Source: Planococcus citri (taxonomy: Eukaryota > Arthropoda > Insecta > Hemiptera > Pseudococcidae). Taken from it: 64,000 bases of DNA. The notes below the pieces were generated by a model that saw only the letters and a program-made list of their open reading frames with translations, was not told the origin of the DNA and did no database searches. The translations under genes were made by a program, and so were the position numbers. Within the stretch, counting starts at the first letter, position 1; the number at the start of each line of letters is the position of its first letter. This document shows, piece by piece, positions 13,597 to 25,189 of this stretch. The stretch spans positions 80,625,469 through 80,689,468 of the forward strand of contig NC_088677.1 of assembly GCF_950023065.1 (NCBI RefSeq). The letters run 5' to 3'.

Positions 13597-14942
13597 CAAA
13601 TTGAAGATGACATAACAAAAAGGGGTATATATGACACATATGTCCTTTTTGAGACAAATCCATATTGTTATTCTTCAGACCTTCCTCTATCATATGAGAG
13701 CACCCCCACTTCACAAAGTTGAAAAACCAGTGAGATATCACCATTTTAAAACTGTGAAGTTGATTAAAAATTTACTTTTTCAGAGATAATGGGTTATTCA
13801 TGGTTGATTTTGTGTTGTTAACCATTATTTACCTGGTTTAAATCCAAAAATTTGTTCAAAAACATTTTTAAATCAAAAAAAAAATTCCAATTTTTCGCTT
13901 CAAAAAGGACATATAATTCGAAATGTTTGAGCGCTTACCGCTAACACACAGTTTCCTCCAGACTGATGGTGCATAGCATTTCACATAGTTAGATAGTGGG
14001 AAAATAAGATAAAATTGTCACCATGTTCAAATATGCACATTTCTAAACTTCACAAGCACTCAAACTTTCAAACAGTTTTTTCTAAAAATACAACTTTCAC
14101 ACATATGTGACGTGACGGGACAAAATCGACCTTCGGACCTAAAAAATTATTTTTCACTTTTTGACGGATTTTTGGTACTCGGACATTCAAAAATCATTTA
14201 AAACCACCCAGAAGTCCCTATGATTTGCATAGCTCCATATACATGGTAATCCAGTCAGAAGTGTGCTCATTTTTTTGAGTTTTTTGATTGTTTTTTGATT
14301 TTTTCATTATTTCAACTTTTAAATCGACCTGGAGGCGAAACAAAGCGTTCTACGAGAAAAATACGTCGAGCAAAGTTGTAGAGAATTAAATTTCCAAAAA
14401 CCTACAAGAGGTTTATTTTTCTCCTAAATGCATAGTTTTTCCGTTTTTCTCAAAAAACAAAAACCTCATGATGATTACCATAAAATTTCTGTTTTTTGAG
14501 AAAAACGGAAAAACTATGCATTTAGGAGAAAAATAAACCTCTTAAAGGTTTTTGGAAATTTAATTCTCTACAACTTTGCTCGATGTATTTTTCTCGTAGA
14601 ACGCTTTGTTTCGCCTCCAGATCGATTTCAAAATTGAAATAATGAAAAAATAAAATAAAAAATTGAAAAAATGAGCGCAATCATGACTGAGCCCCCTGTA
14701 TCAATGTAAATAACCATTTTACCCAATGATATTCACACAAAACAGGCAAGAAACGTTATCCAAGACTATGTTTAGCTCAGTTTAGCCGGAGAACCTGATT
14801 AGAACGCAGGCGCTTCCGCTAAACGAGCAGAATTGGACTGAAAACTTTAACCCCCCATAACTCAAAAACTTGTTTTCCGCTCGAAGGTCGATTTTGTCGC
14901 GTCGCGTCACATATGTCCTTTTTACTATGACGTCTTCAATTG
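13597..14942. repeat. Outer inverted-repeat pair flanking the foldback element
   Basis: ATTGAAGATGACATAACAAA at the left end matches, with a few changes, the reverse complement of the sequence just right of the foldback (ATTGAAGACGTCATAGTAAA). An internal inverted pair, ATATGTCCTTTTTGAG near 13639 against CAAAAAGGACATAT near 13900, also shares the CATATGTCC word. This may be an older element of the same type that received the inner one, or the eroded ends of the same element. Confidence 0.4.
14102..14915. mobile_element. Foldback (palindromic) transposon-like element, 814 bp
   Basis: The ends are inverted: CATATGTGACGTGACGGG followed by ACAAAATCGACCTTC on the left, and on the right GAAGGTCGATTTTGT followed by CGCGTCGCGTCACATATG. 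Inside, a near-perfect palindrome runs from about 14240 to 14702. The left half contains GGAGGCGAAACAAAGCG, GAGCAAAGTTGTAGAG and AACTATGCAT-type words, and the right half holds their reverse complements; the turn is near 14475. No transposase frame is present, so it is non-autonomous. Inner words (CTACAACTTTG, TTCGCCTCC) also occur in the 776-778 bp elements at 38719 and 54498, so the three are related. A weaker outer inverted pair (about 13597-13623 against 14916-14942) suggests a larger host element. No target duplication was resolved. Confidence 0.8.
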
Positions 14943-15278
14943 CAATTTTACAATGTCATAAATGTCACCCGCATTTCAAAATTGCGCATCCTTGTTAATC
15001 CTTTCCCAAAATAAATTTAAATCAAACTATCTTACCAATTTGCCCAATTCAAAGCCCTCCCTCTCAAAACAAACCAAAATTTTATTAGGTATAAATAGAA
15101 TTAGGGTGAGTTTTACAAATCCTCAGTTGTTTTTCGGACTTCCAAATAGATACTTTGAATTCTGTTTAACGGTTTGTTTCACGACTACTTTGCATTTTTA
15201 AAAGTTAGTATTGAATTTTGTCATTGTCGAGTTCACAGTTTTATTTATTCTGTTCACTAATTTTCAAGCATCGTTTTT
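14943..15278. other. Short unassigned gap
   Basis: Nothing recognised between the foldback element and the next candidate element. An open frame at 14962-15201 has no domain. Confidence 0.5.
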
Positions 15279-15525
15279 AGTGTGCGTAGCACACTATTGG
15301 TTTCGCTTTGAGAAATGAAATTTCATTATACATGAATGTTCTCTTAAACTATCCAACCGTTTTTTGTACCTATTGGACACCATTTGAGAATCATTAAGGC
15401 GGAGGGAATAGATTATTTTTCATTCAATTCGGATGGGTAATTGCTGAGTAATTGCAATTTTAGTTCATTATTTTAATGCATTAAATCCTAAAAAAGGGAA
15501 AAGGGGACTTGCAAAACACCTGCCG

Positions 15526-15610
15526 CTCATTGTACCCTGCTATACCCCCAGTCTATTCCATCTCCGCTTTTCAAATCAGCTGTCTCATTGTACCCTGTTA
15601 CACCCCTCAT
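15526..15610. repeat. Short tandem duplication (~56 bp unit)
   Basis: CTCATTGTACCCTGCTATAC near 15526 is repeated as CTCATTGTACCCTGTTACAC near 15582, followed in both by CCCC and a TCTGTT/TCTATT-like word. Confidence 0.6.
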
Positions 15611-15696
15611 CTGTTAGCTGTATGTTCCAAGTGGGAGTGGTTTGGTGGGGCGTTTACCCAACAAATATATTCTTTTAATGCCCTAACCCACCATGT

Positions 15697-15775
15697 GAAC
15701 TCGTAGTCGAATGGTTAGGGCATGTAGGTAGGAATAGGAATTGTAGGGTCCCAGGTTCGAATCCCCATCAGGTAG
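15697..15775 (+). mobile_element. tRNA-derived SINE head or tRNA pseudogene
   Basis: The stretch has the order of a tRNA-type RNA polymerase III promoter. An A-box-like region, TAGTCGAATGGTTAGGGCA, is followed about 30 bp later by a perfect B-box word, GGTTCGAATCC. The T-arm stem around TTCGAAT does not pair well (CCAGG against CCCCA) and no clean acceptor stem closes, so it is not a functional tRNA. It may be the 5' head of a SINE whose body continues into the GTGACGG-containing sequence to about 15865. The anticodon is not assignable. Confidence 0.55.
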
Positions 15776-15984
15776 GTAGGTATAGGTGACGGATTTTTCG
15801 TTGGAAATATTGGATAGGTAAATGCTGTGGAGTGAGTACATGATGCTGGTGCAAAAAAACGAATTTTGAACCCTGTAGCCCCCTCATTTTGATTTATAAA
15901 AACAAAGTTATGAAATATGATGATATCATTTTGCTAAATGAATTTTCATTTCACTTATTCAAATAATTTTTACTATACCTATAG

Positions 15985-16345
15985 CGCCGTAAGTACAGTA
16001 AAAATTACCTTGAGATGAGTAATTTTTACTTTTTATGATACATATAAAAATTACTTTAAAATGAGTCATTTTTACACAACTTGGTTAATGTAATTTTTAT
16101 TATCATGCTTTAGTAAAAATTATTAAAACAAAATGATTTTTACTAATGTTATAGAAAAATTTATTAAAATGATGATTTTTACTATAAGATTACAGTAAAA
16201 ATTATTATTGTAACTGAACAGTTGAAAATTGCTGATTTTCAAAACAAATTTTATCATACTTATATTATGTATTTTTGTATGGGATCTGGTTATTGTGCTA
16301 AATATGTAGTCAACATTTTTTGTAAAAATTACCCATATTTTTTTC
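15985..16345. repeat. Array of AGTAAAAATTAC / GTAATTTTTACT short palindromes
   Basis: AGTAAAAATTACC, GAGTAATTTTTACT, AAAAATTACTTT, GAGTCATTTTTAC, AGTAAAAATTATT and their inversions recur every ~30-60 bp. Most neighbouring words are inversions of each other, so single strands could form a chain of small hairpins. Confidence 0.65.
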
Positions 16346-16566
16346 GTGTTATTTAGAGGCAATGCGAATTCTTAACATATTTTATATGATTTAATAATTT
16401 TAGAATCAAAGGCAAATTCTGAAAATTGGTTTGAAATTTTATAAATTTGAAGACAATGGAAATTCTAAAAAAAATATGAAAATTTGTCATTTAGAGACAC
16501 TCAGAATTCCAAAAATTGATTAAAAGTTCTATAAGTTGTAGATAATGTGAACTTGAAAATGATATG

Positions 16567-16765
16567 AATAATTGAAGAGCTCTATTCCAAAGTGGGTTAA
16601 GTCATTTTTTCCTCCAAAAAATGCGTTTAAAGTTTTTGATACTGAAATTTGTTCTGTTACCAAAGGTCGGTGCACCTTTCCTTTCTTTGGACATAGAACA
16701 ATCACTTGTAGAAAAATTTACTTTGAAAAATCCATCCCACTTTGGAATAGAGCTCTTCAATTATT
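16567..16765. mobile_element. Hairpin MITE with ~30-bp perfect terminal inverted repeats
   Basis: The element begins AATAATTGAAGAGCTC then TATTCCAAAGTGGG, and ends with the exact reverse complement (CCCACTTTGGAATA then GAGCTCTTCAATTATT). Length is 199 bp with no coding capacity. The target-site duplication is ambiguous because the flanks are AT-rich. An open frame that spans it (16572-16808) has no recognised domain and merely reads through the inverted repeats. Confidence 0.85.
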
Positions 16766-16904
16766 GTATGTAATATATATGAAGATAATGAGAATTCTGA
16801 AAAATTAGAGGCATGTACTACTTAGCTATGTAATAGCAGTTATAGCTGTAGAAAAGGCAGCTAGCTACGCACACTTTGCAGCTAAGCTTTGCTTAGCTGT
16901 CTAG

Positions 16905-19900
16905 TTTTTTTGGAGATTTATTGAATTTATTTGCGAATCAATTTATTGGTCAATTATTTTTACTCTGGGAGTTAACAAACGTTTTTTTATCGCACACTTT
17001 ATAATTTTTCACAAGATCATTCGAGAATTTCGATTTTTGGTTTGCGAACCCATTTACACCCTGTCAAGAAAGAACTCCAAATCATATGTAAACATCCACA
17101 AAAACATTTAATATTCATCGACACCGCAATAAAACACGACCACCTACCATTTTTGAAATTGTCACCAAAATATTCATTAAATTCAACACCAAAAACTCAT
17201 TTGAAAGCGACAGTAAAATATTTATTCATCAGAAAAATAATTTTAAATGGATAAAAAAAAATCAATAAATTCATTTCTAATTAACTCATTTGAGATTAGA
17301 TAACATTGAAACATTAATTTTTTTGCTAAAAAAATTGATTTGAAATCTCGAGAAAAAACATTTGCAATTCCCATAAAAATTCTATAAAATTAAAAAAATT
17401 GAAAACTACCTCAAAAGTAAAAAAAAGATCAAATACTCAAATGATATTATTTAGTTGAAATATCAAAAATCAACGCACTTGTTTTCTTAGCAAAAAACAA
17501 TCTTGAAAATTTGGAAAAAAAATTACGAGAAAAAATATTTTGGGAAATTGATGCAACATTCAACTGAGGTATTTAGTCTATCTTTTTTTACGAATGCATC
17601 ATGAATAAATTCACTTAAACCCTGGTTCATATTGCACTTCGTAAAGGTTATCAAGTCTATTGTAAGATGCTTGTGGTTATTATACCCACAAAAAAAAGAG
17701 GAAAAAAGCTAAAAAGAGAAAAAACATCACACGTTTAATAGTTTATTTCCGGTGAATGGTGTTTATTAGTATCCTTGATCTGATACGTATTGGTATTTAG
17801 ACACGAATAAAATTATTTATGAAAAAAAAAAATGAATAACAAGTCTTCTAGACTGACTTATTTGTTGCGCATAAAATATTTTTTACAGCTTCTCCCTCCC
17901 TCTCTCTATACTTTACTAGGTACTTGGTACCTACTTTATTCAATTTTGAATCGATCATCCTCATCTCGTGTAATAAAAATAATTAATTCTCTTATGAATG
18001 AAACAAGGGATCAAAAAATCGACTTTTCGAACTAATTTTACGTGATCGAGGCTCATTCAATTTCTTCTCATTTATAATTTTAGAAACAAAACGATTAGGA
18101 TGAAAAAATACACTTATCTAGATCAAGTCCAAGTCCACTAATTCGACATATTAAATACTAAAATTCCTACCTAATGTCCCAATGCAGACGTGCACTTTTG
18201 CACGCATCCATAGGGTAGTTAAACGAGTTTTTTTCTTTCAGGTGCACTACACTCATTTGCCAATTAAATATAAAGAAGTAGGCTAGGTAGTAGGTGCTTA
18301 AAACCTAAAGGCGTTCATTCTATAATTTATAATAGACCTGTGAATTACTCATACACGTACTAGGTACCTAACTACCTATCGTATTTGTAGTTTAAAATTA
18401 GAAAACATTCATTCATAAATACCTACAAAACAAAATAAAAATAAAGGAAAGAAATTTATAATTTTAAAACGCGTTTACGTATAATTACTCCAGCCAGGAG
18501 TGCGTTATCTGAATCACGTACTCAAGTTACAAATTTACTATGTGGGTATTTAGGACGAGTAATTTTCGTATAGCTTATTGAATTTAGTATAGGAACTTGA
18601 TTATGCTTTTTTTTAGAAATAGTATCGTTTTGTTATTAAAATAAAATTCGATTGAATCGGTTGGTAATATTGATTATTCCGTTTGTTAACCTTTTGGGTT
18701 GGTACCTGTCGGTGTCTTGAAATAAAATGGAATAATTATTGTTGTTGGTGTAATTTTTCAATTTTTTTAATTTTTTTTTAGAATCGAACCGTTTAAAAAT
18801 AATACGTAGGTGCGTAGAAATTAGAAAAGATTGTAAAAGTTGAATGAATTCGGAAAACTTGGAAGTATTTTTGTACAATTTTTTTTTCAACTTTGAAAAA
18901 AATTTCAGGATGTCATTTCTTAGAAAAGTTTTTTCAAGCAATAGGCGAAAAAAAAGATTCTGGAAAATTTTGAGACTCACTTGTTTCTTTCTGGTTTCCA
19001 AAAACAAATTTTTTGTGAATTTTAAAGGTTCAAAAAGCTTTAAAAGATGATTACTTTCTAAACGAGTTGCATTTGCGAATTTTTCTGATCAACTTTTTTA
19101 TTAAGTGGCAAATGTTTTAAATTTTTTGGACGGAGAGATACAGAAAAGGGGAGAGAGATTCTTAATATTTTTAATTTCACTTCTTTAAAGCGAGAGAAAG
19201 CACAAAATGTAGTTTCATTTTCTTATGGTATGCTCCCTTTCGGTCGAAATCGTCAAAAAGTCGTGCTATTTATTTTTCGATCAAACTTTTAATTAATTAT
19301 TATTTTCTTTTTCTTTCAGATTTTTTTCCCATTTTTTTTCGTATGAATTAAAAGTTTTTTCATTTCAATCAAATTTCAACATTTTTCATTTACGTCTTAA
19401 TCCTTTCACTCTTTCAGAATTTTCATTAATGTTTCACTTTTTGTGTACTTAATGGTGAATAAAAAAAAAATCAGTGAAAATTTTTGCATTTGACACGTTT
19501 TGGAGCCATTTCCCTTTCCTCTCGCCACCTCCAAAAAAGTGTCGATTTTTTTTAATGTCTTGCTTTTTCTTTTCAATTCAACTTTTAAACCATCTAAGTA
19601 TTTATTGTTTCTTATATTTTCTTCAAAATTTTTGATTTACAGAAAATCTGCGAATGTGAAAATAGTTACACTTGGAAAAATCATGATCACCAACCCCCCT
19701 CCCTCCACCACCCCATCTTTCGAAAAAGTGTTGAAATTTTTGTAAAAATGTCCTGCTAAAAGCTTCTTTGACACCTTTAAATCGAGTTTTTTGAATATCA
19801 ACACGATTTTTGATACCTAATATTTTGATACTTGATGAAATATTTTTCCATTTGAAAGATAAAAAATAAATTATTTTCACAAAATTATACTACGAGTATG

Positions 19901-20835
19901 TTAACTTGAAATTTTTTTTAATTTTGTCGAATTTTTTGTTCAAATTTTGAAAAAATATTCTAGTTTTTTGTTTTCAAAACTAAACAAAAAAATCTATATT
20001 TTTTCAATTTTTTGCTCCAATTTTTAAAAAAAATTGGTAAATTGAACAACATTTCAAAATATTTACCATTTTAATGGAAAAATCGGAATGATTAAATAAA
20101 TAAACTTTTATTTTGTTCAACTGAGGTTCAAACATGAAAATACATTTAAAATAAGCCATATCCTTAAATGGAATATTCTCACTTTTTTCTGCTTTAAAAA
20201 AATTATTCCAGAAAAAAATTCGGTCAATATTTTGAAAATACAATGCAAAAAAAATCAAGGAAAATTGACGAAAAATGCACTCGACGCGTCTAAAATATGA
20301 CTATATTTTTATACATTTTAGCCTAAAATATGCGAATTAAAGTAGGACTCATTTTACTCAGGAAGTTATGAATCTTGAAGATGAACCTTAATAAACGTAA
20401 TCATCTTAGAAGTAAAAAAATGTAAGTACAAACCTAAGCACAAAAACCTGCACTCTATGATTTACGCAACTCTTTTTTCATAACAATTAGTTCTCATTAG
20501 GTACCTACTAACGAAAAAAAAAAACATCCATCAAATTGTTTACTCGAAATACTAAAACTTTTGGCAAAATTGTTCACTTTTTTAGTCGACCTTCTAGATA
20601 CGTATAATTTTAATTTTTTGTTACGTATAATAATATTTTTCTAATAAATTACGGTTTTATACTTTTCCTCCCTCCTCTTCTGATTTCCTTCTAATCCAGC
20701 AAAAAACATTTCCGCGAATATTTCTCTCCGAATTTATAAACATTATTTTAATTACGATTTACAAACGGTTTTATGTAACGAATCACTTTACATGAAATTT
20801 TGATAACAATTTTTTTCTCATTTGTATGATTTCAG
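16905..20835. other. AT-rich stretch without recognised gene
   Basis: No exon, RNA gene or transposon terminus is supported. TACTAGGTACCTAACTACC-type microsatellite words lie near 18280-18380. The open frames at 18636-19007 (minus) and 18844-19050 (plus) are overlapping low-complexity K/F/N-rich translations of AT-rich DNA. Confidence 0.5.
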
Positions 20836-20913
20836 AAGTCGATTTCCCCTGCAGTTCAATGGCAAAACATCAAATCAAATCAGCTCAGCTCAAGATGTCA
20901 ATCAAAGTGACGG
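20836..20913 (+). CDS. Candidate exon of an unidentified gene
   Basis: I do not recognise the product. The support is splice grammar. A pyrimidine-rich tract (AATTTTTTTCTCATTTG then TATGATTTCAG) ends at 20835, and GTAAGTTT follows at 20914. The 78-bp segment between is much less AT-rich than its surroundings. Two reading frames stay open across it. One contains ATG at 20859 and at 20895, the second in good Kozak context (AAGATGT), and could start a protein (MSIKVT...). The other reads RFPLQFNGK...QDVNQSDG. The frame cannot be chosen from this window, and no partner exon was identified within several kb. It could be a 5' coding exon or an untranslated exon. Confidence 0.35.
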
Positions 20914-21676
20914 GTAAGTTTATCAAAAAAAATATATTTCTCGAAACAAAAAATTATTTGTAATTTATGTTAAGAATGGTTTGTGAGATTTTTATTCATT
21001 TTTACCTCGAGCCGATGCCTGATTCATCGATAATATCCGAAAAATAATAGAAATTAAGTAAAAAACCTTCGATTCGAAGTCTTTTCACGGAATTGAAAAC
21101 CGATTATACATATTTTGTTATGCAATTTTTTTCCAAGTACTATAAGATGATAGAAGGAGAGTTAAGTATGCCTTGAAGAAATTAAGGGTATTTTACGTAT
21201 ATTTACTTCCTCGTGGAATAGTTTGCTTCCATTTTGAAATTTGGAAAAAAACTTTGCTATTTACTCGTATTTATTATTTTTTTTTTCATTTTTTTAGAAA
21301 ACCTTCAAATTGGATGAAAATTTTACCAATTTTATAATAGACTTATATTCTCTGCCAATATTGAGATTGAAATGAGTCTAGTCAAAGTCAAAATTTAAAT
21401 TTCACTCAAATTCGAGTAATCTTAACTAAACTTGTGTTTTTGAAGACTTGAAGAGGGCGAATTTTGAGCCAAATTCAAAATTTTTCCAAATAAGTATAAA
21501 TAATCAAATGAATAAAGTAGGGTTTCAAAAATACCCAATTTCCAAAATCTGTTTGTCCCCCCCCCCCATTTTGCAATGAAAAGAAGCTGTGATTAGAGGA
21601 AATAATTACTCACTCTTGGTGAATCTTTTCACCTCCTCCTTTTATTTTTTAAGACTTAATCTCATGAATTTATTAC
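20914..21676. other. AT-rich stretch, no recognised feature
   Basis: If the preceding exon is real, this would be intron. A C run lies near 21558-21567. No further splice-bounded open frame was identified. Confidence 0.4.
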
Positions 21677-21709
21677 TCCCAATCTAGAGGCCGAAAAAAA
21701 CTAGTGTTC

Positions 21710-21900
21710 CATGGAAAAGGGGCCTTAGTCAATTTTTTTGTTTTTCTGATTTTTACAATTCTGAATATATTTAAAATTTGTTTAAATTTTCCATGAAAAA
21801 AAAACAAATTGGAAAATGTTTGCTTATAGAAAAAAATTTCAAGTCTATTTTGAACTTGTAAAAATCATGTAAAAAAATTGACTAAGGCCCTCTTTCCATG
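21710..21900. mobile_element. Hairpin MITE, 191 bp
   Basis: The left arm, CATGGAAAAGGGGCCTTAGT then CAATTTTTTT, is matched by the right arm, AAAAAAATTGACTAAGG then CCCTCTTTCCATG, with about two changes. Inner words TGATTTTTACAA and TTGTAAAAATCA are also inverted, so most of the element folds on itself. It has no coding capacity. Target duplication is not resolved. Confidence 0.75.
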
Positions 21901-21944
21901 AAACCCTTCAAATGTGCTCTGAATAAAATTCTGTTGCATATAAT

Positions 21945-22870
21945 GGGGAGGGGGGGGTCGTTGAAACCGATGTGATCCAATATTGGCAAATAAATTGCAA
22001 AAAAGGTTGAAAGATCTAATTCGACTTAAATTTTTTGCCAAATTAAGGCTGAAAATATAATTCAAAAATTCAAACCTTCGTTTATTTTTTTGCTATGACA
22101 TTTTTCCAAAAATAAGAAAGGGAGATGAGAACACCTTCGAATAAAAATCGAACTACGTAAATCGATTTTTTGAAATTTATGAAAATTAGTAATTTTTTGC
22201 TGATCTGTTTTGCCTACTCAAAAAATTGTAATCCACCAATTCTGAGTCTGAAAAGTGCCAATTTCGAGGTCGAATTTTGGGATAACTTTTTAATGAGAAT
22301 TAAAAAAAGGTTCTTTATCGAAATGGCCCATTTTCAAAATTTAATCAATTTTAGATATTTCAAAATTACCAAAAAGAAAATCAAAAAATTCAAAATTTTC
22401 AAAAAATTTTCCAAATTGAACGATTTTTGGTTTTTACGTCTCGCGTGTATCCTAATCTAGGGACTGAAAAAAAATGCTCTCCTATTGAAATTCTTTGACT
22501 TTCAATAAGAAGGGAGGAGGGGGGGGGTCGTCGTTGAAACCAATGTGATCCAAAAGTGGAAAAAATTTGTTGAAAAATCCGATTCGACTCAAATTCTTTG
22601 CAAAATTAAGGCTGAAAAAAGTTCAAAGATTCAAAATTTTGCTCATTTTTGTGCAATGGCATTTGGCCTTGATTTTCTGAAATTGCCTACTCAAAAAATT
22701 ATGCCAATTTTGAGGTCGAATTTTGGGATTATTTTATTCTAAGGCGAACAAAAAAGGTTATTAATCAAAGTGGTCTATTTTCAAAATCTAATAAGTTTCA
22801 AACACTTCAAAATTATCGAAACAAAAAATCAAAAAAATTTCAAAATTGAACAATTTTTGATTTTTAGAAT
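21945..22870. repeat. Two-copy direct duplication, offset ~573 bp
   Basis: Copy 1 (about 21945-22440) and copy 2 (about 22505-22870) share, in order: a G run, GTCGTTGAAACC.ATGTGATC, a TTCGACT.AAATT block, AAATTAAGGCTGAAAA, a GCCTACTCAAAAAATT block, GAGGTCGAATTTTGGGAT and TTTTCAAAAT.TAAT. Copy 1 is longer. The words CAATCTAGAGGC (21680) and TAATCTAGGGAC (22453) may mark an earlier shared border. No protein is apparent. Confidence 0.75.
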
Positions 22871-25185
22871 CAATTTTGGTGTGAATTTTGAAAACAAACG
22901 TAAAAAATTCTACTTCAAAATGACCTGCATTCGAAATTGAGGAAGCTAAAGTCAACCGAGTGATCAAAATTTTGAGACTTAGTCAAAATTTGAGCCCAAA
23001 TAGCACTTTGAATTTTGAAAATGAACGATTTTGATACCGAACTTTTCTTTTTTACCTTCAAAAGTCACATTAGAATCGATATTGAAAAACTTTTTCCCAG
23101 GCAAATTGCAAAAAATCATACCCTACACTTGAAAGTTTGATTCAAACCACCAATAATCAATTTTGATCATTCCCTAATGAGAAAATTTATCAAAGAAATC
23201 GTCAACAAAAAATGCACTTTGCTCCACAACATATTTCATCGTTCTCCTCTCCTCTCCTTTCTCACTCAAAACTCATTCAACAATATTGTACCAACTTTCA
23301 ATCGATTTAACAGAAGGTTTCGTTTACAATTTGATATCGTGTTGTACATAAAAATGATTAATTTTCTTTTAAAAACACTCTCCCTAGACTAGTCTCAGTT
23401 TCGATTATATAAGCTTGGTCTATTAATGCACCGTTAATGAACTTTTATCGTGATTTAATAATCTAAATAAACATCGTAACGTTTAATGGACCGAATTGTT
23501 ACCGAACATTATCAATAGGCAATAAGCTAATTAAACTAGCATTTTTCTTATCTTACCGGCTGCTTAGGCTGTGGACAATGTACCATCCAGGAATAGGCAA
23601 TAACGTTGCTTCGTTGAATAAATTTTTCGAATTTTTACCAACACAACACCAACGAACACTCGCATAAAATGCAAAAAAAAACCAATTGAAAAAATCGAAC
23701 CGAAAAATCTAAAAAACAAAAAAAAATACGCGAAATATTTTCAATCAACACGATTTTTGTAAATTCATTCACTTTACATCATATCATTAAAAACCATATT
23801 AAAAAAAAATTCAACCAACCGAATAAAAATTTTAAAAAAATTTCAAAGTGAAATTGAAAAAAATTTACAAAATAAATTCGCGACAATTTTTTTTAAACTG
23901 AAACGACGAAATATCGAAGCGAAAATAAAGCATCGGCGACGATCGAGTGATTTTTTCGAAATATCAGCATTTAGCGAAATTTCACAAGAGCCGATATAGT
24001 CTTGTGACAGCGCATTTTATTAATGTAGAATATTAGAAGAAGTAACCGGCATCTACAGGTAAAGTGAAACTTACAAGCGTGCATTACCCCCTCTACACGT
24101 TTTTTTTTGACCACCCTTAAAGAGACACAGTATATGTACACTTATACAGCAAAATACCTACACATATACAAATGTACTATTCTCTCTATAAAGTTGTTAT
24201 CAGTTTATTGCAGCGTATGTGATTTCATCTCCCTTCTCTACCTGTTGGTTGTGTGTACGATTCTCCACCTCCACCGCGAACACCTTCTCTTCATCTAGTC
24301 GCTTTTCCTTCTCTCTCTCCTTGCCTGGGCTGCCTGTATTAATATACTCTGTTGTGTATTATCAATCTTGCACGTATATTACTACTTATTCCATTCCAGC
24401 TTTAATTCTTATTGCCTGTTGGTCGTAACACGCGCACACACAAGCAAACCATCCTATTTCGTAGTTCATCTTTACCCGAGCAGGTTTGTAATTCGTTCAT
24501 TGCGTACGGGGCAAGAGGGCGGAGGGGGCACCGGGCATCAGCTAACAGCATATGCAACATCATTTCTCTGACGTAATTACCAATACGAAGAATATTATTC
24601 AATGCTTACGTTAGTTTTTTTTTTACCTTACCTTACCTTACCTTATCTTACCTGCCTTACGCGTGTTTATTCCAGATCTAGGTACGACTATCGTACGTAA
24701 ATGAGGCGTTTTTTTAAAGATGATTTTTACACGTTTGTGTGGGCGAGATTCGCGCTGTTTCCTCGTTGACGTTGGAATTGGGGTTTTTTTATTGATTTTT
24801 TTGGCTCGGTTTGGAAATTTTTTTGTGGAGTTTCGAGAATTTTTGGTGTAGAGTTTTGTATATTTTGAGAGTTTTTTTTTTGAAGATTACTTACTGCTTA
24901 TTTAGGGTGCTGTGTACAGCAGCCTGAGCTAGAGGCATGCTTTGGAAATTATTGTAGGCGAGGGGGGAGGGAGAGGAGTTACGGTTTGGAGTAAATATCG
25001 GATATTTTGAGATGGTTTTTCTTAGAGAGTTGATGGTTTTTTTGGAGAGGGGGTGGGAGGGGGTAGCTGAGAGGGCTCCTTTGGATTGTTGGGGGTAAGT
25101 TGGTGGTTCTTTTGGTCGATTTTTATTCATTTTTAGCAACTTTTTTGACCCGGATTTCCTATATTTTTTGAAACGTTTTTGGACG
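22871..25185. other. Mostly unassigned AT-rich DNA
   Basis: No gene is supported. About 24200-24600 is less AT-rich (CTCCACCTCCACCGCGAACACC-like), with overlapping open frames in both strands but no domain. A (TTACC)n microsatellite follows at 24622-24655. Confidence 0.45.
24622..24655. repeat. (TTACC)n microsatellite
   Basis: TTACC is repeated about five times and then degrades to TTATC and TTACCTGCC. Confidence 0.85.
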
Positions 25186-25189
25186 TAGG

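Larger units (their letters stand above)
15279..16904 (+). mobile_element. Candidate non-autonomous Helentron-like element (~1.6 kb)
   Basis: The left end has AGTGTGCGTAGC (15279-15290). Its exact inverse GCTACGCACACT lies at 16864-16875, just inside the right end. Four bases later comes a perfect 9-bp stem with a TTT loop (16879-16899, CAGCTAAGC/GCTTAGCTG), then T, CTAG (16901-16904) and a T run. Asymmetrically placed terminal inverted repeats plus a 3' stem-loop are hallmarks of Helentron-associated non-autonomous elements. The interior holds a short-palindrome array, which also fits. No Rep/helicase frame is present. The 5' boundary could be a few bases further left in the T run. A single copy cannot prove the borders. 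Confidence 0.45.

Noticed and set aside
15697..15775. Functional tRNA gene
   Set aside because: The T-stem mispairs, the acceptor stem does not close and no anticodon can be placed.
16572..16808. Open frame containing cysteines and a possible small secreted protein
   Set aside because: It begins and ends in the inverted repeats of a MITE, so its sequence is dictated by the element.
18636..19050. Overlapping frames of 123 and 68 codons on opposite strands
   Set aside because: Low-complexity translation of AT-rich DNA without domain, splice or codon evidence.
24622..24655. Arthropod-type telomere repeat
   Set aside because: The unit is TTACC, with only about five copies, and not TTAGG/CCTAA.
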